Positions 42,223-50,435 of a stretch of DNA of 64,000 nt are shown one piece after another (positions within the stretch are counted from its first letter, which is position 1; each line of letters begins with the position of its first letter). The DNA comes from Desulfitobacterium sp038181555. Its GTDB lineage: Bacteria > Bacillota > Desulfitobacteriia > Desulfitobacteriales > Desulfitobacteriaceae. Location: assembly GCF_038181555.1 (NCBI RefSeq), contig NZ_JBBWUA010000007.1:1-64000 (forward strand), written 5' to 3'. The notes beneath the pieces are model-generated. The model had not been told where the DNA came from and did no database searches. It saw only the letters and a program-made list of their open reading frames with translations. The position numbers and the translations under genes were made by a program.

Positions 42223-43431
42223 ATGGATGTGTTTGTAGCCCGCCAGCCAATTCTTAATCCGCAGGGGAAAATTTTTGCCTATGAGCTTTTATTTAGAGAA
42301 GGCATGGACAATTATTTCAAAAATGCCAACGAAGATTTAGCTACGAGTTCGGTTATCTCCAGTAGCTTTTTTCTTATGGATATCAACAGGCTTACGATGG
42401 GTAAGCCAGCCTTTATTAATTTTACCGCCAATTTGCTTAAAGAAGGAATGGCGACCTTACTTCCTAAGAACCAAGTTGTTATTGAAATTCTTGAAACTGT
42501 AGACCCTGATCCGGAAATTGTAGCAGCCTGTAAGCATCTAAAAGCCCAGGGGTACAAATTAGCTCTGGATGATTTTATTTTTCGACCGGACTATCGTTCT
42601 TTAATCGAGCTTGCAAATATTATTAAAGTGGATTTTCAGGCAACTGAACGAATGGAGCTTCAGGCCTTAATTCGACGTCTTCGTGAATTAAATATCCAGT
42701 TTCTAGCTGAGAAAGTCGAGACACTTGAAGAATATGAAGTAGCAAGAACTATCGGCTATGGCTTATTTCAAGGCTATTTTTTCAGCAAACCAAGTATTGT
42801 CCAGAGCAAAGATATTTCTTCAAGCAAGATGAACTATCTTAGATTATTGCAGAGAGTCAACTCTCTTTATCTTGAGGTAGAAGAACTCGAAAGAATTATC
42901 AAAGGAGACGTCTCTCTTGCGTATAAATTATTAAAGTTCATCAACTCCTCAGCCTTTGGCTTCCAATCCAAGATTTCCTCGATTAAGCAAGCCTTGGTTT
43001 TATTAGGGCCTAAAGAAGTTAAAAAGTGGGCATCCGTCATCGTGATGGGTGATATCACAGCCGGAAAACCTGATGCACTAGCCATTCAATCCTATGTGAG
43101 AGCAAGTTTCTTAGAAAAGCTAGCACCGAAGGTCGGTCTTATAGGTCAGGGTTCAAATGCTTTCTTATTGGGGCTCTTTTCCTTAATCGACGCATGTCTC
43201 GACCGTCCCCTTCCAGAAATTCTTAAGGATCTGCCTATGGAAGAATCAGTTAAGGATGCCCTTTTAGGACGACCCAGTAGATTTCGTAATTTACTGGATT
43301 TGATCATAGCTTATGAGCAAGGAAACTGGCCTGTAGTGAATCGATTCATTAGTGAGTTTAAGATTGATGAAGAATTCGTTCCTCAGTATTACTTAAAAGC
43401 TTTACAGGAAGCCAATGAAATATATCAATAG
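42223..43431 (+). CDS. EAL-HDOD signalling protein (YuxH-like)
   Basis: A 402-residue protein. The N-terminal EAL-like domain (about 1-190) begins FVARQPILNPQGKIFAYELLFR; the catalytic EAL triad is reduced to ELL and other metal residues are not all seen, so c-di-GMP hydrolysis is unlikely. The HDOD domain (about 200-400, LLKFINSSAFGFQSKISSIKQALVLLGPKEVKKW) follows. Such YuxH-type proteins are thought to act in protein-protein signalling. The start is set at ATG 42223 behind TTGGAGG; the frame is open 12 codons earlier without a site. Confidence 0.85.
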   Translation: MDVFVARQPILNPQGKIFAYELLFREGMDNYFKNANEDLATSSVISSSFFLMDINRLTMGKPAFINFTANLLKEGMATLLPKNQVVIEILETVDPDPEIVAACKHLKAQGYKLALDDFIFRPDYRSLIELANIIKVDFQATERMELQALIRRLRELNIQFLAEKVETLEEYEVARTIGYGLFQGYFFSKPSIVQSKDISSSKMNYLRLLQRVNSLYLEVEELERIIKGDVSLAYKLLKFINSSAFGFQSKISSIKQALVLLGPKEVKKWASVIVMGDITAGKPDALAIQSYVRASFLEKLAPKVGLIGQGSNAFLLGLFSLIDACLDRPLPEILKDLPMEESVKDALLGRPSRFRNLLDLIIAYEQGNWPVVNRFISEFKIDEEFVPQYYLKALQEANEIYQ

Positions 43432-43461
43432 GCATATATATAAATGAGTGACCTAAAGAAA

Positions 43462-43494
43462 AAGATCGGATGTGCTCCGATCTTACTTTTTTTT
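43462..43494. terminator. Bidirectional terminator
   Basis: AAGATCGGA-TGTGC-TCCGATCTT is a perfect 9-bp stem with T runs on the forward side and TTTCTTT on the reverse side. It ends the EAL-HDOD gene and the reverse-strand small gene, whose stop codon lies within it. Confidence 0.85.
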
Positions 43495-43596
43495 AGTTGC
43501 TTTATCGATATAGCGATCTGATTTGTTGGGGCTTTGAGTTTTATCATCGGCATTAGGCGCATGAGTACGAGATTTGTCTGTTTGTTTGTCTGACAT
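43483..43596 (-). CDS. Small hydrophilic protein, 37 aa
   Basis: Not recognised. A very polar 37-residue protein rich in Lys, Asp, Thr and Ser (MSDKQTDKSRTHAPN at the start, IDKATKKK at the end) with no hydrophobic segment. GGGAGG lies 9 bases before the ATG. Composition and size recall small acid-soluble or stress proteins of spore-formers, but no motif proves it. The gene is supported by its strong ribosome site and the overlapping terminator. Confidence 0.6.
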   Translation of the reverse strand: MSDKQTDKSRTHAPNADDKTQSPNKSDRYIDKATKKK

Positions 43597-43798
43597 GATG
43601 AGTAACCTCCCTTCTTAGTCTTTTTTAGTTTTCCCTGAATCAGGCTAAACATGTAAGACTTTTGATAGGGGGCACTTTTTGTTGCCTGTCAGACTTTTAC
43701 GCCGCTCCGACCGCGCATCCCCGATTATCGATTCAAGATTCTTCACTATGCAGTGTCATCCTTGGCGAAAGAGTGATTGAAGGATATTTTTGGGGGGC

Positions 43799-43831
43799 AA
43801 ACTGTAATTGGCATTAAAACTGTATTTGGCA
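43799..43831. repeat. 18-bp tandem duplication
   Basis: AAACTGTAATTGGCA at 43799-43813 is repeated as AAACTGTATTTGGCA at 43817-43831, just upstream of a TTGACA. It could be a pair of binding sites for a regulator of the hisS transcript. Confidence 0.45.
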
Positions 43832-43833
43832 CA

Positions 43834-43862
43834 TTGACAAATTAGTTTTCACTCGTTAAGAT
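43834..43862 (+). promoter_or_regulatory. Promoter of hisS-aspS leader
   Basis: TTGACA at 43834-43839, a 17-base spacer and TAAGAT at 43857-43862. A second candidate is TATAAT near 43911 with TTTTGA 17 bases upstream; either would start the T-box leader. Confidence 0.5.
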
Positions 43863-43929
43863 ATTGTAATATAACACTTTTACATATTTTGAGCTTTTTT
43901 GATTCAAAGTATAATAAGAACTCGATTTT

Positions 43930-44160
43930 CTGAATTAATTCTTGGGAAGAGACTGTGCATTATTCTCTCTGCAGGGAAGGCTAGCCTGGACTGAAACTAG
44001 CCTGGGAGACGCTTAGGAGGACACCCCAAGAACAGAAATGACGGCGTTTGGTCTCGTTATAGACCGCAAAGTGGGCGGATTCTTTGAGTCCGTCAATAAG
44101 GGTGGCACCACGGGAGCTCTCGTCCCTTGCTTATTGGCAAGGGAGGGGGCTTTTTTATTT
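43930..44160 (+). promoter_or_regulatory. T-box riboswitch of hisS-aspS
   Basis: The T-box core AGGGTGGCACCACGG is at 44098-44112, followed by the terminator stem (GTCCCTTGC / GCAAGGGA) and TTTTTT at 44151. The Stem I distal part GGCTAGCC-x-GAAACTAGCC lies at about 43978-44001. The 3' side of Stem I contains GGACAC at 44019-44024, so the specifier position may read GAC (Asp) or CAC (His) in overlapping frames. The leader should sense uncharged tRNA and relieve termination before hisS. Confidence 0.85.
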
Positions 44161-44256
44161 GTATCATCCTGAGGGAAGAATGACTGACTGAAGGATCTAT
44201 TAATGGATAGAAGGATCTGTTAAGATATTAGTTTATTTTAGGAAGGAGTATGCATT

Positions 44257-45531
44257 ATGGCCATTCAGCGTCCGAAAGGGACTCAAGATTTACTGCCCGG
44301 AGTTGTGGAACAATGGCAAGGACTTGAAGAGCAAATACGCAAGATCTGTAAGGAATATGGATACCAAGAAATCCGTACTCCGATGTTTGAAGCTACAGAG
44401 CTGTTTCAGCGGGGAGTTGGGGAAACTACAGATATAGTCAATAAAGAAATGTACACCTTCCTCGATAAAGGAGACCGTTCGATCACCCTACGTCCAGAGG
44501 GAACAGCCTCTGTCTGTCGGGCTTATGTGGAGAACAAACTCTATGGCGGGCCCCAACCTGTTAAGCTCTACTATATCGGCCCCATGTTTCGCTATGAACG
44601 GCCTCAATCGGGTCGATTCCGGCAGTTCCATCAGTTTGGCGTGGAAGTCTTGGGAGCAGACAAGCCCATGGTGGACGCGGAAGTCATCACTCTGGTGTGG
44701 GATCTCTACAGTAGACTGGGCTTGAAGGGCCTTGAGGTTCATGTGAACTCTGTCGGGTGCCCAACCTGTCGTCCTGAGCACAAGCAGAAGCTCCAAGAAT
44801 TTCTTGAACCACACAAAGAAGAGCTTTGTAAAGATTGTCAGTCTCGCTTTGAAAAGAATCCTCTGAGGATCTTGGATTGCAAGAACCCGACCTGTCAGGA
44901 AATTACCCAGGGAGCTCCAACTACTTTGGATGTCCTGTGTGAGGACTGTGCAGGACACTTCGCGGAACTGAAAAGTTTGCTGACGGCAGCAGAGGTTGTC
45001 TATAAGGTGAATCCCCGCCTTGTCAGAGGTCTGGATTATTATCGTAAGACCGCGTTTGAAGTTCTGGTAGAAGATATTGGTGCTCAAAGCGCTATCTGCG
45101 GCGGTGGCCGCTATGACGGGCTGGTTCAAGAAGTTGGTGGACCTCAAACACCTGGGATAGGTTTCGCCATGGGGATGGAGCGAGTCCTCGCTGCCCTGAA
45201 GCTCTCAAAAGAGCATGAGGATGAGGATGCCAAAGAATTTTTAATGCTTGTGGCCCTGGGGGAAAAAGCTCAAAGTGAAGGCTTTGCCATCATCAGTCGC
45301 TTACGGAAAAAAGGACTGCCTGTAAGCATTGACCTTCTAGGCCGAAGTCTCAAGGCTCAGCTGAAGGCCGCGGACCGAGTTCAAGCCAAATATGCAGCTA
45401 TTCTGGGGGAAGAGGAAATCAACAAAGGAATCATTATTTTACGCGATCTCAAACTAGGAGAACAGGAAGAGCTCTCCCTTAAGGACTTTGAAGAGCAAGT
45501 GTTGAAGCAATACAAGGAGGATGGAAACTAA
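44257..45531 (+). CDS. hisS: Histidine-tRNA ligase
   Basis: A 424-residue class II synthetase. Motif 1 region, motif 2 (MFRYERPQSGRFRQFHQFGVEVLG near 112-135) and motif 3 (GIGFAMGMERVLAALK near 295) are visible, as is the histidine-binding LVRGLDYYRKTAFE near 255. An extra four-Cys segment (CRPEH, CKDCQSRF, CEDCAGHF; about 170-230) matches the insertion domain. AAGGAG precedes the ATG. It overlaps aspS by one base, the usual Firmicute pair. Confidence 0.96.
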   Translation: MAIQRPKGTQDLLPGVVEQWQGLEEQIRKICKEYGYQEIRTPMFEATELFQRGVGETTDIVNKEMYTFLDKGDRSITLRPEGTASVCRAYVENKLYGGPQPVKLYYIGPMFRYERPQSGRFRQFHQFGVEVLGADKPMVDAEVITLVWDLYSRLGLKGLEVHVNSVGCPTCRPEHKQKLQEFLEPHKEELCKDCQSRFEKNPLRILDCKNPTCQEITQGAPTTLDVLCEDCAGHFAELKSLLTAAEVVYKVNPRLVRGLDYYRKTAFEVLVEDIGAQSAICGGGRYDGLVQEVGGPQTPGIGFAMGMERVLAALKLSKEHEDEDAKEFLMLVALGEKAQSEGFAIISRLRKKGLPVSIDLLGRSLKAQLKAADRVQAKYAAILGEEEINKGIIILRDLKLGEQEELSLKDFEEQVLKQYKEDGN

Positions 45532-47309
45532 TGACCTTATTATCCGATCGAACAGAAGCAGGAAGCCTAAGACGAAGCCATGCAGGAGAGGTAATTCATC
45601 TTTTAGGCTGGGTACAACGCCGTCGGGACCATGGAGGTGTCATCTTTGTGGATCTCCGGGACCGTTCTGGCTTTGTCCAAGTTGTATTCAATCCCGATAT
45701 GCCTGAATTCTCAGCGGCGGAACGTATCCGTTCAGAATATGTAGTATCCATCCGTGGCAAAGTCCGCTTACGTCCCGAGGGTTCAGCCAACCCCAATCTA
45801 GAGACAGGGGAAATCGAAGTTGTCGCAGAATCACTGGAGATATTAAATGGAGCGAAAACTCCTCCTTTCTATATTCAGGATGATGTGGATGTAGATGAGA
45901 TGGTGCGTCTTAAGTATCGCTACTTAGACCTGCGCCGTCCAGAAATGCAAAAGGTTTTCAAAATTCGCCATCGAGTGACCCAAATCATGCGGAACTTCTT
46001 CGATAGCCAAGGCTTCTATGAGATTGAAACGCCTGTGCTGATAAAATCTTCCCCAGAAGGAGCTAGAGATTATCTGGTGCCCAGTCGGGTTCACCCTGGG
46101 GAATTCTACGCCTTGCCCCAATCTCCCCAGATTTTCAAGCAGCTTCTGATGGTTTCGGGTATGGAGAAGTACTTCCAGATCGCTCGTTGCTTCCGCGATG
46201 AAGATTTACGGGCGGATCGCCAACCGGAATTCACTCAGCTGGACGTGGAGATGTCCTTTGTCGAAGTAGAAGACATCTTGCCCATGATGGAAGAACTTAT
46301 GGTTCGCATTTTTAAAGAGACCACAGGCCGAGAAGTTCCTCGTCCTTTCCCACGGATGACTTACAAGGATGCCATGGAACTGTATGGCTCCGACAAACCC
46401 GATATCCGTTTTGGTATGGAAATGGTGGACGTAGCCGAGTGCGTTAAGGACTCCAACTTTAAGGTCTTTACAGACACACTCACCAAGGGTGGGCGCGTAA
46501 AAGGTATCTGCGCTAAAGGCTGTGCGAGTATGCCACGCCGGGAACTGGATGGTTTGGTCCAATACGTGAGCATTTATGGAGCTAAGGGACTGGCCTATAT
46601 CGTCTTAGGCGAAGAGGGTATCAAATCCCCCATCGCTAAATTCTTTACTGAAGAACAGCTTAAGGACTTAATCGCTAAGCTAAAAGGAGAGACAGGGGAT
46701 ATTCTCTTCTTTGTAGCCGATCAAGAGAATGTGGTTGCCGATGCCTTGGGTCACCTAAGATTGGAATTAGGTAAACGTTTGGGGCTCATCGCTGAAGACG
46801 CTTTGAATTTCCTCTGGGTTACTGAATTCCCCCTTCTCGAGTGGGATGAAGAGGAAAAGCGCTTTGTGGCTATCCATCACCCCTTTACTGCGCCCATGAC
46901 AGAGGATATAGCTCTCTTAAAGACTGAGCCCGGTAAAGCGAGAGCCAAGGCCTATGATATGGTCTTGAACGGCATCGAACTGGGTGGAGGAAGTATCCGG
47001 ATTCATCAAAGAGATGTCCAAGAGCAGATGTTTGAGCTCTTAGGACTGTCTCCTGAAGAAGCCAAAGCTAAATTCGGTTACTTGCTAGACGCCTTCGAAT
47101 ATGGAACGCCACCCCATGGCGGAATTGCCTTTGGCTTAGACCGCTTGACCATGCTCTTGACCGGCAAGGATAATATCCGCGATGTCATCGCTTTCCCTAA
47201 GACCCAAAGTGCATCTGACCTCATGATCCAGGCGCCATCTTCAGTGGATGCCAAGCAATTGAAAGAATTGCACATAAAGACGGATATTCTGCCGAGTAAA
47301 GCAAAATAA
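45531..47309 (+). CDS. aspS: Aspartate-tRNA ligase
   Basis: A 592-residue bacterial-type class II synthetase: OB-fold anticodon domain (1-105, WVQRRRDHGGVIFVDLRDRSGFVQVVF), catalytic core with motif 2 IARCFRDEDLRADRQPEFTQLD near 210, the GAD insertion (about 290-410), and motif 3 GIAFGLDRLTMLLTG near 530. It starts in the hisS stop codon and is expected to be controlled by the same T-box leader. Confidence 0.96.
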   Translation: MTLLSDRTEAGSLRRSHAGEVIHLLGWVQRRRDHGGVIFVDLRDRSGFVQVVFNPDMPEFSAAERIRSEYVVSIRGKVRLRPEGSANPNLETGEIEVVAESLEILNGAKTPPFYIQDDVDVDEMVRLKYRYLDLRRPEMQKVFKIRHRVTQIMRNFFDSQGFYEIETPVLIKSSPEGARDYLVPSRVHPGEFYALPQSPQIFKQLLMVSGMEKYFQIARCFRDEDLRADRQPEFTQLDVEMSFVEVEDILPMMEELMVRIFKETTGREVPRPFPRMTYKDAMELYGSDKPDIRFGMEMVDVAECVKDSNFKVFTDTLTKGGRVKGICAKGCASMPRRELDGLVQYVSIYGAKGLAYIVLGEEGIKSPIAKFFTEEQLKDLIAKLKGETGDILFFVADQENVVADALGHLRLELGKRLGLIAEDALNFLWVTEFPLLEWDEEEKRFVAIHHPFTAPMTEDIALLKTEPGKARAKAYDMVLNGIELGGGSIRIHQRDVQEQMFELLGLSPEEAKAKFGYLLDAFEYGTPPHGGIAFGLDRLTMLLTGKDNIRDVIAFPKTQSASDLMIQAPSSVDAKQLKELHIKTDILPSKAK

Positions 47310-47362
47310 TAAGGCATCAGATTTAGTGATGAACTCCATCTGAATTATTAATTGAAAAAACT

Positions 47363-47391
47363 TTGACATGGGTAATGATTCTTATTATAAT
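47363..47391 (+). promoter_or_regulatory. Promoter of csoR
   Basis: TTGACA at 47363-47368, a 17-base spacer and TATAAT at 47386-47391: a full consensus sigma-A promoter. Confidence 0.85.
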
Positions 47392-47402
47392 AGAATCGTT
47401 GG

Positions 47403-47417
47403 TACCCCCTATGGGTA
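47403..47417 (+). promoter_or_regulatory. CsoR-type operator
   Basis: TACCCCCTATGGGTA is a pseudo-palindrome with the C/G tracts and TAC/GTA ends typical of CsoR/RcnR sites. It begins 11 bases after the -10 element, where a bound repressor would block transcription, indicating autoregulation. Confidence 0.65.
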
Positions 47418-47436
47418 TTTAGGAGGGGAACGTGTA

Positions 47437-47715
47437 GTGCAGGTAAATTCGGATAATGCGCCCAAAGAAGACGTTATGCGACGATTGAAGAAAATTGAAG
47501 GACAAGTCAAAGGACTACAACGAATGGTGGATCAGGATAAATATTGTGTAGATATTTTAATCCAAATCGCAGCTGTGCGTGCGGCCATCAATAAAGTCGG
47601 TGTACTAATTGTCGAAAGTCATTCACGGGAGTGTCTGATAAGGGCCGTGGAAGAAAATCGCCAGGACGAATCAGTCGATGAACTTGTTTCCGTCTTAGCG
47701 AAATTTATGAAGTAA
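47437..47715 (+). CDS. csoR: CsoR-family copper-sensing repressor
   Basis: A 92-residue all-helical repressor that leaves DNA when Cu(I) binds. The metal ligands are visible: Cys in DKYCVDILIQ and the His/Cys pair in ESHSREC (H-x3-C), the Cys-His-Cys set of copper sensors; persulfide sensors lack the His. The start is set at GTG 47437, because AGGAGGGG lies about 9 bases upstream; the frame open to 47368 would run through the operator and promoter. thioredoxin follows 56 bases later. Confidence 0.85.
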   Translation: MQVNSDNAPKEDVMRRLKKIEGQVKGLQRMVDQDKYCVDILIQIAAVRAAINKVGVLIVESHSRECLIRAVEENRQDESVDELVSVLAKFMK

Positions 47716-47771
47716 CCATTAATTCTATACAATCCCTGTGTAATCAAACAAATTTCGAGGAGGGACATTTT

Positions 47772-48101
47772 ATGGCAGGAGAAAATGTAAAAACCTTTAC
47801 AGCAGAAAATTGGAGTTCGGATGTTTTGGGAGCTGATAAACCCGTCTTAGTTGACTTTTGGGCGGCTTGGTGTGGTCCCTGTCGCATGGTTGCCCCAGTC
47901 ATTGAAGAATTAGCCAATGAATATCTGGGAAAAGTAATCATTGGCAAGGTAAATGTGGATGAGCAACCGGCAGTTGCAGGACAATATAAGGTCATGAGCA
48001 TCCCAACCTTAGCGATTTTCAAAAACGGAGAGCTTGTTGAACAATCCGTCGGTTTCCGTGGAAAAGCTGACTTAGTAAAAATGCTAGAAAAACACGCATA
48101 A
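47772..48101 (+). CDS. trxA: Thioredoxin
   Basis: A 109-residue thioredoxin with the WCGPC active site in VDFWAAWCGPCRMVAP (Cys about 36/39), the cis-Pro in SIPTLAIFKNG, and normal length. GAGGAGGG precedes the ATG. Placed right behind csoR without a visible terminator, it may share its copper-responsive promoter, or have its own start within the 56-base gap; this is inference. Confidence 0.93.
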   Translation: MAGENVKTFTAENWSSDVLGADKPVLVDFWAAWCGPCRMVAPVIEELANEYLGKVIIGKVNVDEQPAVAGQYKVMSIPTLAIFKNGELVEQSVGFRGKADLVKMLEKHA

Positions 48102-48158
48102 TTAAAGCGCCATACGGCGCTAGATCGTGACACGGAGTCCCATTAAGTCAAGATCAAG

Positions 48159-48206
48159 GGAGAGTCGTTAACTGATATATAAGCAGTTTTACGACTCTCC
48201 TTTTTC
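48159..48206 (+). terminator. Terminator between trx and rarA
   Basis: GGAGAGTCGT pairs with ACGACTCTCC, with an inner AACTG/CAGTT, followed by TTTTTCG. It ends the csoR-trx unit; the reverse side faces rarA. Confidence 0.8.
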
Positions 48207-48210
48207 GTTC

Positions 48211-49506
48211 TTATTTATGTTTTCCTTGATTACCTAAATCTTTGCCGATTCCTGAAGGTTTAAAGAAGGTCTCTCCTTGGATTCCTTCAGGTAAATAAGA
48301 TTGTTCTACCCAATGACCAGGGTATGCGTGAGGGTAAAGATAGTCATTACCATGTCCCAGTTTTTTTGCACCAGGATAATGAGCATCGCGGAGATGTTCA
48401 GGGACCACCGCGGTAGGATGGGTGCGAACATAGTTTAATGCAGAATCGATCGCTGCGTAGGCACTATTGCTTTTCGGGGCAGTGGTTATAGCCAATACGG
48501 CTTGGGCGATGGGAATTCTAGCTTCAGGAAGGCCTAACCATTCCAAGGCATTTGCTGCTGCTTGAGCTTGCAGCATGACCATGGGATCTGCTAAACCCAC
48601 GTCCTCAGAGGCTTGTACCAGAATGCGGCGGACGATAAAGCGGGGGTCCTCTCCTGATTCCAGAAGAACGGCTAACCAATAGAGTGCAGCATCCGGATCT
48701 GAACCACGCATGCTCTTAATAAAAGCAGAGATAATATCATAGTGATTATCTCCATCCTTATCAAAGCGCATGGCGCGTTGTTGGATGGATTCTTCTGCTA
48801 CCTCCAAAGAAATATGACGCACTCCTTGTTCTGGGGGGGTGGTCAGTATGGCAAGCTCTAAAGCATTTAGGGCTCGTCGTAGATCCCCATTAGCATAATT
48901 AAGCCAATGCTCCCAGGCTTCCGGTGCAATATCGACGGTATAGTTTCCCAGTCCACGCTCTTTATCCGCTAAGGCTTGCTCTAAACCCGCGCGTATCTCC
49001 TCTTCAGTCAATGTTTGCAGACGAAATAAGGTCGAGCGACTTAAGAGTGCGGAGTTCAATTCGAAAAAAGGATTTTCCGTTGTGGCCCCGATAAAGGTAA
49101 TCGTTCCGTTTTCCACGGCTGGGAGTAGAGCATCTTGTTGCCCCTTATTAAAACGGTGGACCTCATCACAAAATACCAGAGTCTTCTTGCCGTAAAGGTG
49201 AAGCTGCTCTGTGGCTGCTTGAATAATTTCGCGAATGTCCTTGACTCCAGAGGATACCGCATTGATGCGCACAAAGCTTGCAGCTGTGGTGTTGGCAATG
49301 ACCTGGGCCAGCGAAGTTTTCCCTGTTCCGGGAGGTCCGTAGAGAATAAGAGAAGTGACTCGATCGGCTTCGATAGCTCGGCGCAAGAGTTTGCCTGGAC
49401 CGATAATCTCGGATTGCCCGATATATTCATCAAGGGAACGAGGGCGCATTCGCTCAGCAAGAGGTGCCACTTGATGGGGGTTAAATGAAGCAGAAAATAG
49501 ATCCAT
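48211..49506 (-). CDS. rarA: Replication-associated recombination protein RarA
   Basis: A 431-residue AAA+ ATPase of the RarA/MgsA family, related to RuvB and clamp loaders, that acts at stalled forks. MRPRSLDEYIGQSEI near the start, Walker A LYGPPGTGKTSLAQV near 55, Walker B LVFCDEVHRFNKGQQD near 108 and sensor 1 IGATTENPFFE near 135 are visible; the C terminus has the tetramerisation region. The start is set at ATG 49506 with AAAGGA upstream; the longer frame from 49533 contains that site. It is encoded opposite to its neighbours. Confidence 0.93.
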   Translation of the reverse strand: MDLFSASFNPHQVAPLAERMRPRSLDEYIGQSEIIGPGKLLRRAIEADRVTSLILYGPPGTGKTSLAQVIANTTAASFVRINAVSSGVKDIREIIQAATEQLHLYGKKTLVFCDEVHRFNKGQQDALLPAVENGTITFIGATTENPFFELNSALLSRSTLFRLQTLTEEEIRAGLEQALADKERGLGNYTVDIAPEAWEHWLNYANGDLRRALNALELAILTTPPEQGVRHISLEVAEESIQQRAMRFDKDGDNHYDIISAFIKSMRGSDPDAALYWLAVLLESGEDPRFIVRRILVQASEDVGLADPMVMLQAQAAANALEWLGLPEARIPIAQAVLAITTAPKSNSAYAAIDSALNYVRTHPTAVVPEHLRDAHYPGAKKLGHGNDYLYPHAYPGHWVEQSYLPEGIQGETFFKPSGIGKDLGNQGKHK

Positions 49507-49928
49507 GAGGAAACAATTCCTTTCTGAAATCAAAATCTATAGCTATGCTTATTCAGCTTGCTTTTGAGGTTTGTCGACTAGCCCCATGAATTTTTTGGCT
49601 AGATGAACTAATCTTAGTATACTTAGATTTTTGGATGAAGCAAAGTAGATTTCCAAACCCAGAAGTACTTAGATGTAATCAATGACCATAAAGATGCGAA
49701 ATCCTTCAGAGATTGGGAACAGAATTGTTTGATAATTTATCACTATGATCACAATGATAAAACGAAATAACCAGAGGTAAAAGCATAAATTTAAGAAAAA
49801 AATCTGATCAAAATGGTCGGGTTTATGTTGACAAATCCCGAGTGTTTTTGTAAGATATACATGAACAGAAAAAGAAACGATAGTTGAGCTTAGCGGACAA
49901 TGAGAACCGCTGAAAAGGAGTTGGGGAT
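49507..49928. other. Divergent intergenic region rarA/iscR
   Basis: This 422-base gap holds the iscR promoter at 49828-49856. A forward frame at about 49638-49769 is open for 43 codons without a start (it reads KYLDVINDHKDAKSFRDWE in part) and looks protein-like; it could be the end of a lost gene. No other gene or repeat was recognised. Confidence 0.4.
49828..49856 (+). promoter_or_regulatory. Promoter of iscR
   Basis: TTGACA at 49828-49833, a 17-base spacer and TAAGAT at 49851-49856, about 70 bases before the start. A regulator site for IscR itself was not defined. Confidence 0.7.
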
Positions 49929-50369
49929 TTGAAGCTTTCTACAAAAGGCCGCTATGGCCTCACGGCCATGGTCGATCTAGCTTTAAATTCAGGAGAAGGG
50001 CCGATTTCCCTAAAAAGTATAGCCGATCGACAGGGACTATCTGAACACTATCTCGAACAACTAATTTCAGGACTTAGAAAAGCTGGGTTGGTGAAAAGTA
50101 TTCGAGGAGCTCAAGGTGGATATATCTTAGGTAAGAAAACAGAGAAAATTAGAATCGGCGATATCATTAGGGTTTTAGAGGGGCCTATTGCGGCGGTAGA
50201 GTGCGATTCTGGTGGGGATTCTGAGTGCTGTCTGAAGTCAGACTACTGTGTGACACGAACCATTCGCGAAAAGGTCCGTGACCCCATCGAGGATGTCTTG
50301 GATTCTATCACCTTAGCAGATCTAGTGAAGGACCCTGAGACGATGAACTCTATTGCCGATCCTGATTGA
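49929..50369 (+). CDS. iscR: Rrf2/IscR-type Fe-S cluster regulator
   Basis: A 146-residue Rrf2-family regulator. The winged helix covers about 1-65 (KLSTKGRYGLTAMVDLAL, LSEHYLEQLISGLRKAGLVKSIRGAQGGY). Three clustered Cys (CDSGGDSECCLKSDYC region, about 98-113) fit Fe-S ligation. It likely represses the downstream cluster-assembly genes when Fe-S is plentiful. TTG start behind AAAAGGAG. It leads iscS-iscU-mnmA. Confidence 0.92.
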   Translation: MKLSTKGRYGLTAMVDLALNSGEGPISLKSIADRQGLSEHYLEQLISGLRKAGLVKSIRGAQGGYILGKKTEKIRIGDIIRVLEGPIAAVECDSGGDSECCLKSDYCVTRTIREKVRDPIEDVLDSITLADLVKDPETMNSIADPD

Positions 50370-50435
50370 GATCCATTTTAACATACCTTTCATAAGAGTA
50401 GATCAACAAAACAAGTTTACTTAGGAGGAACAACA

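Noticed and set aside
43425..43652. Reverse-strand 75-codon frame
   Set aside because: Out of frame with the 37-codon gene that owns the ribosome site; it also overlaps the end of the EAL-HDOD gene.
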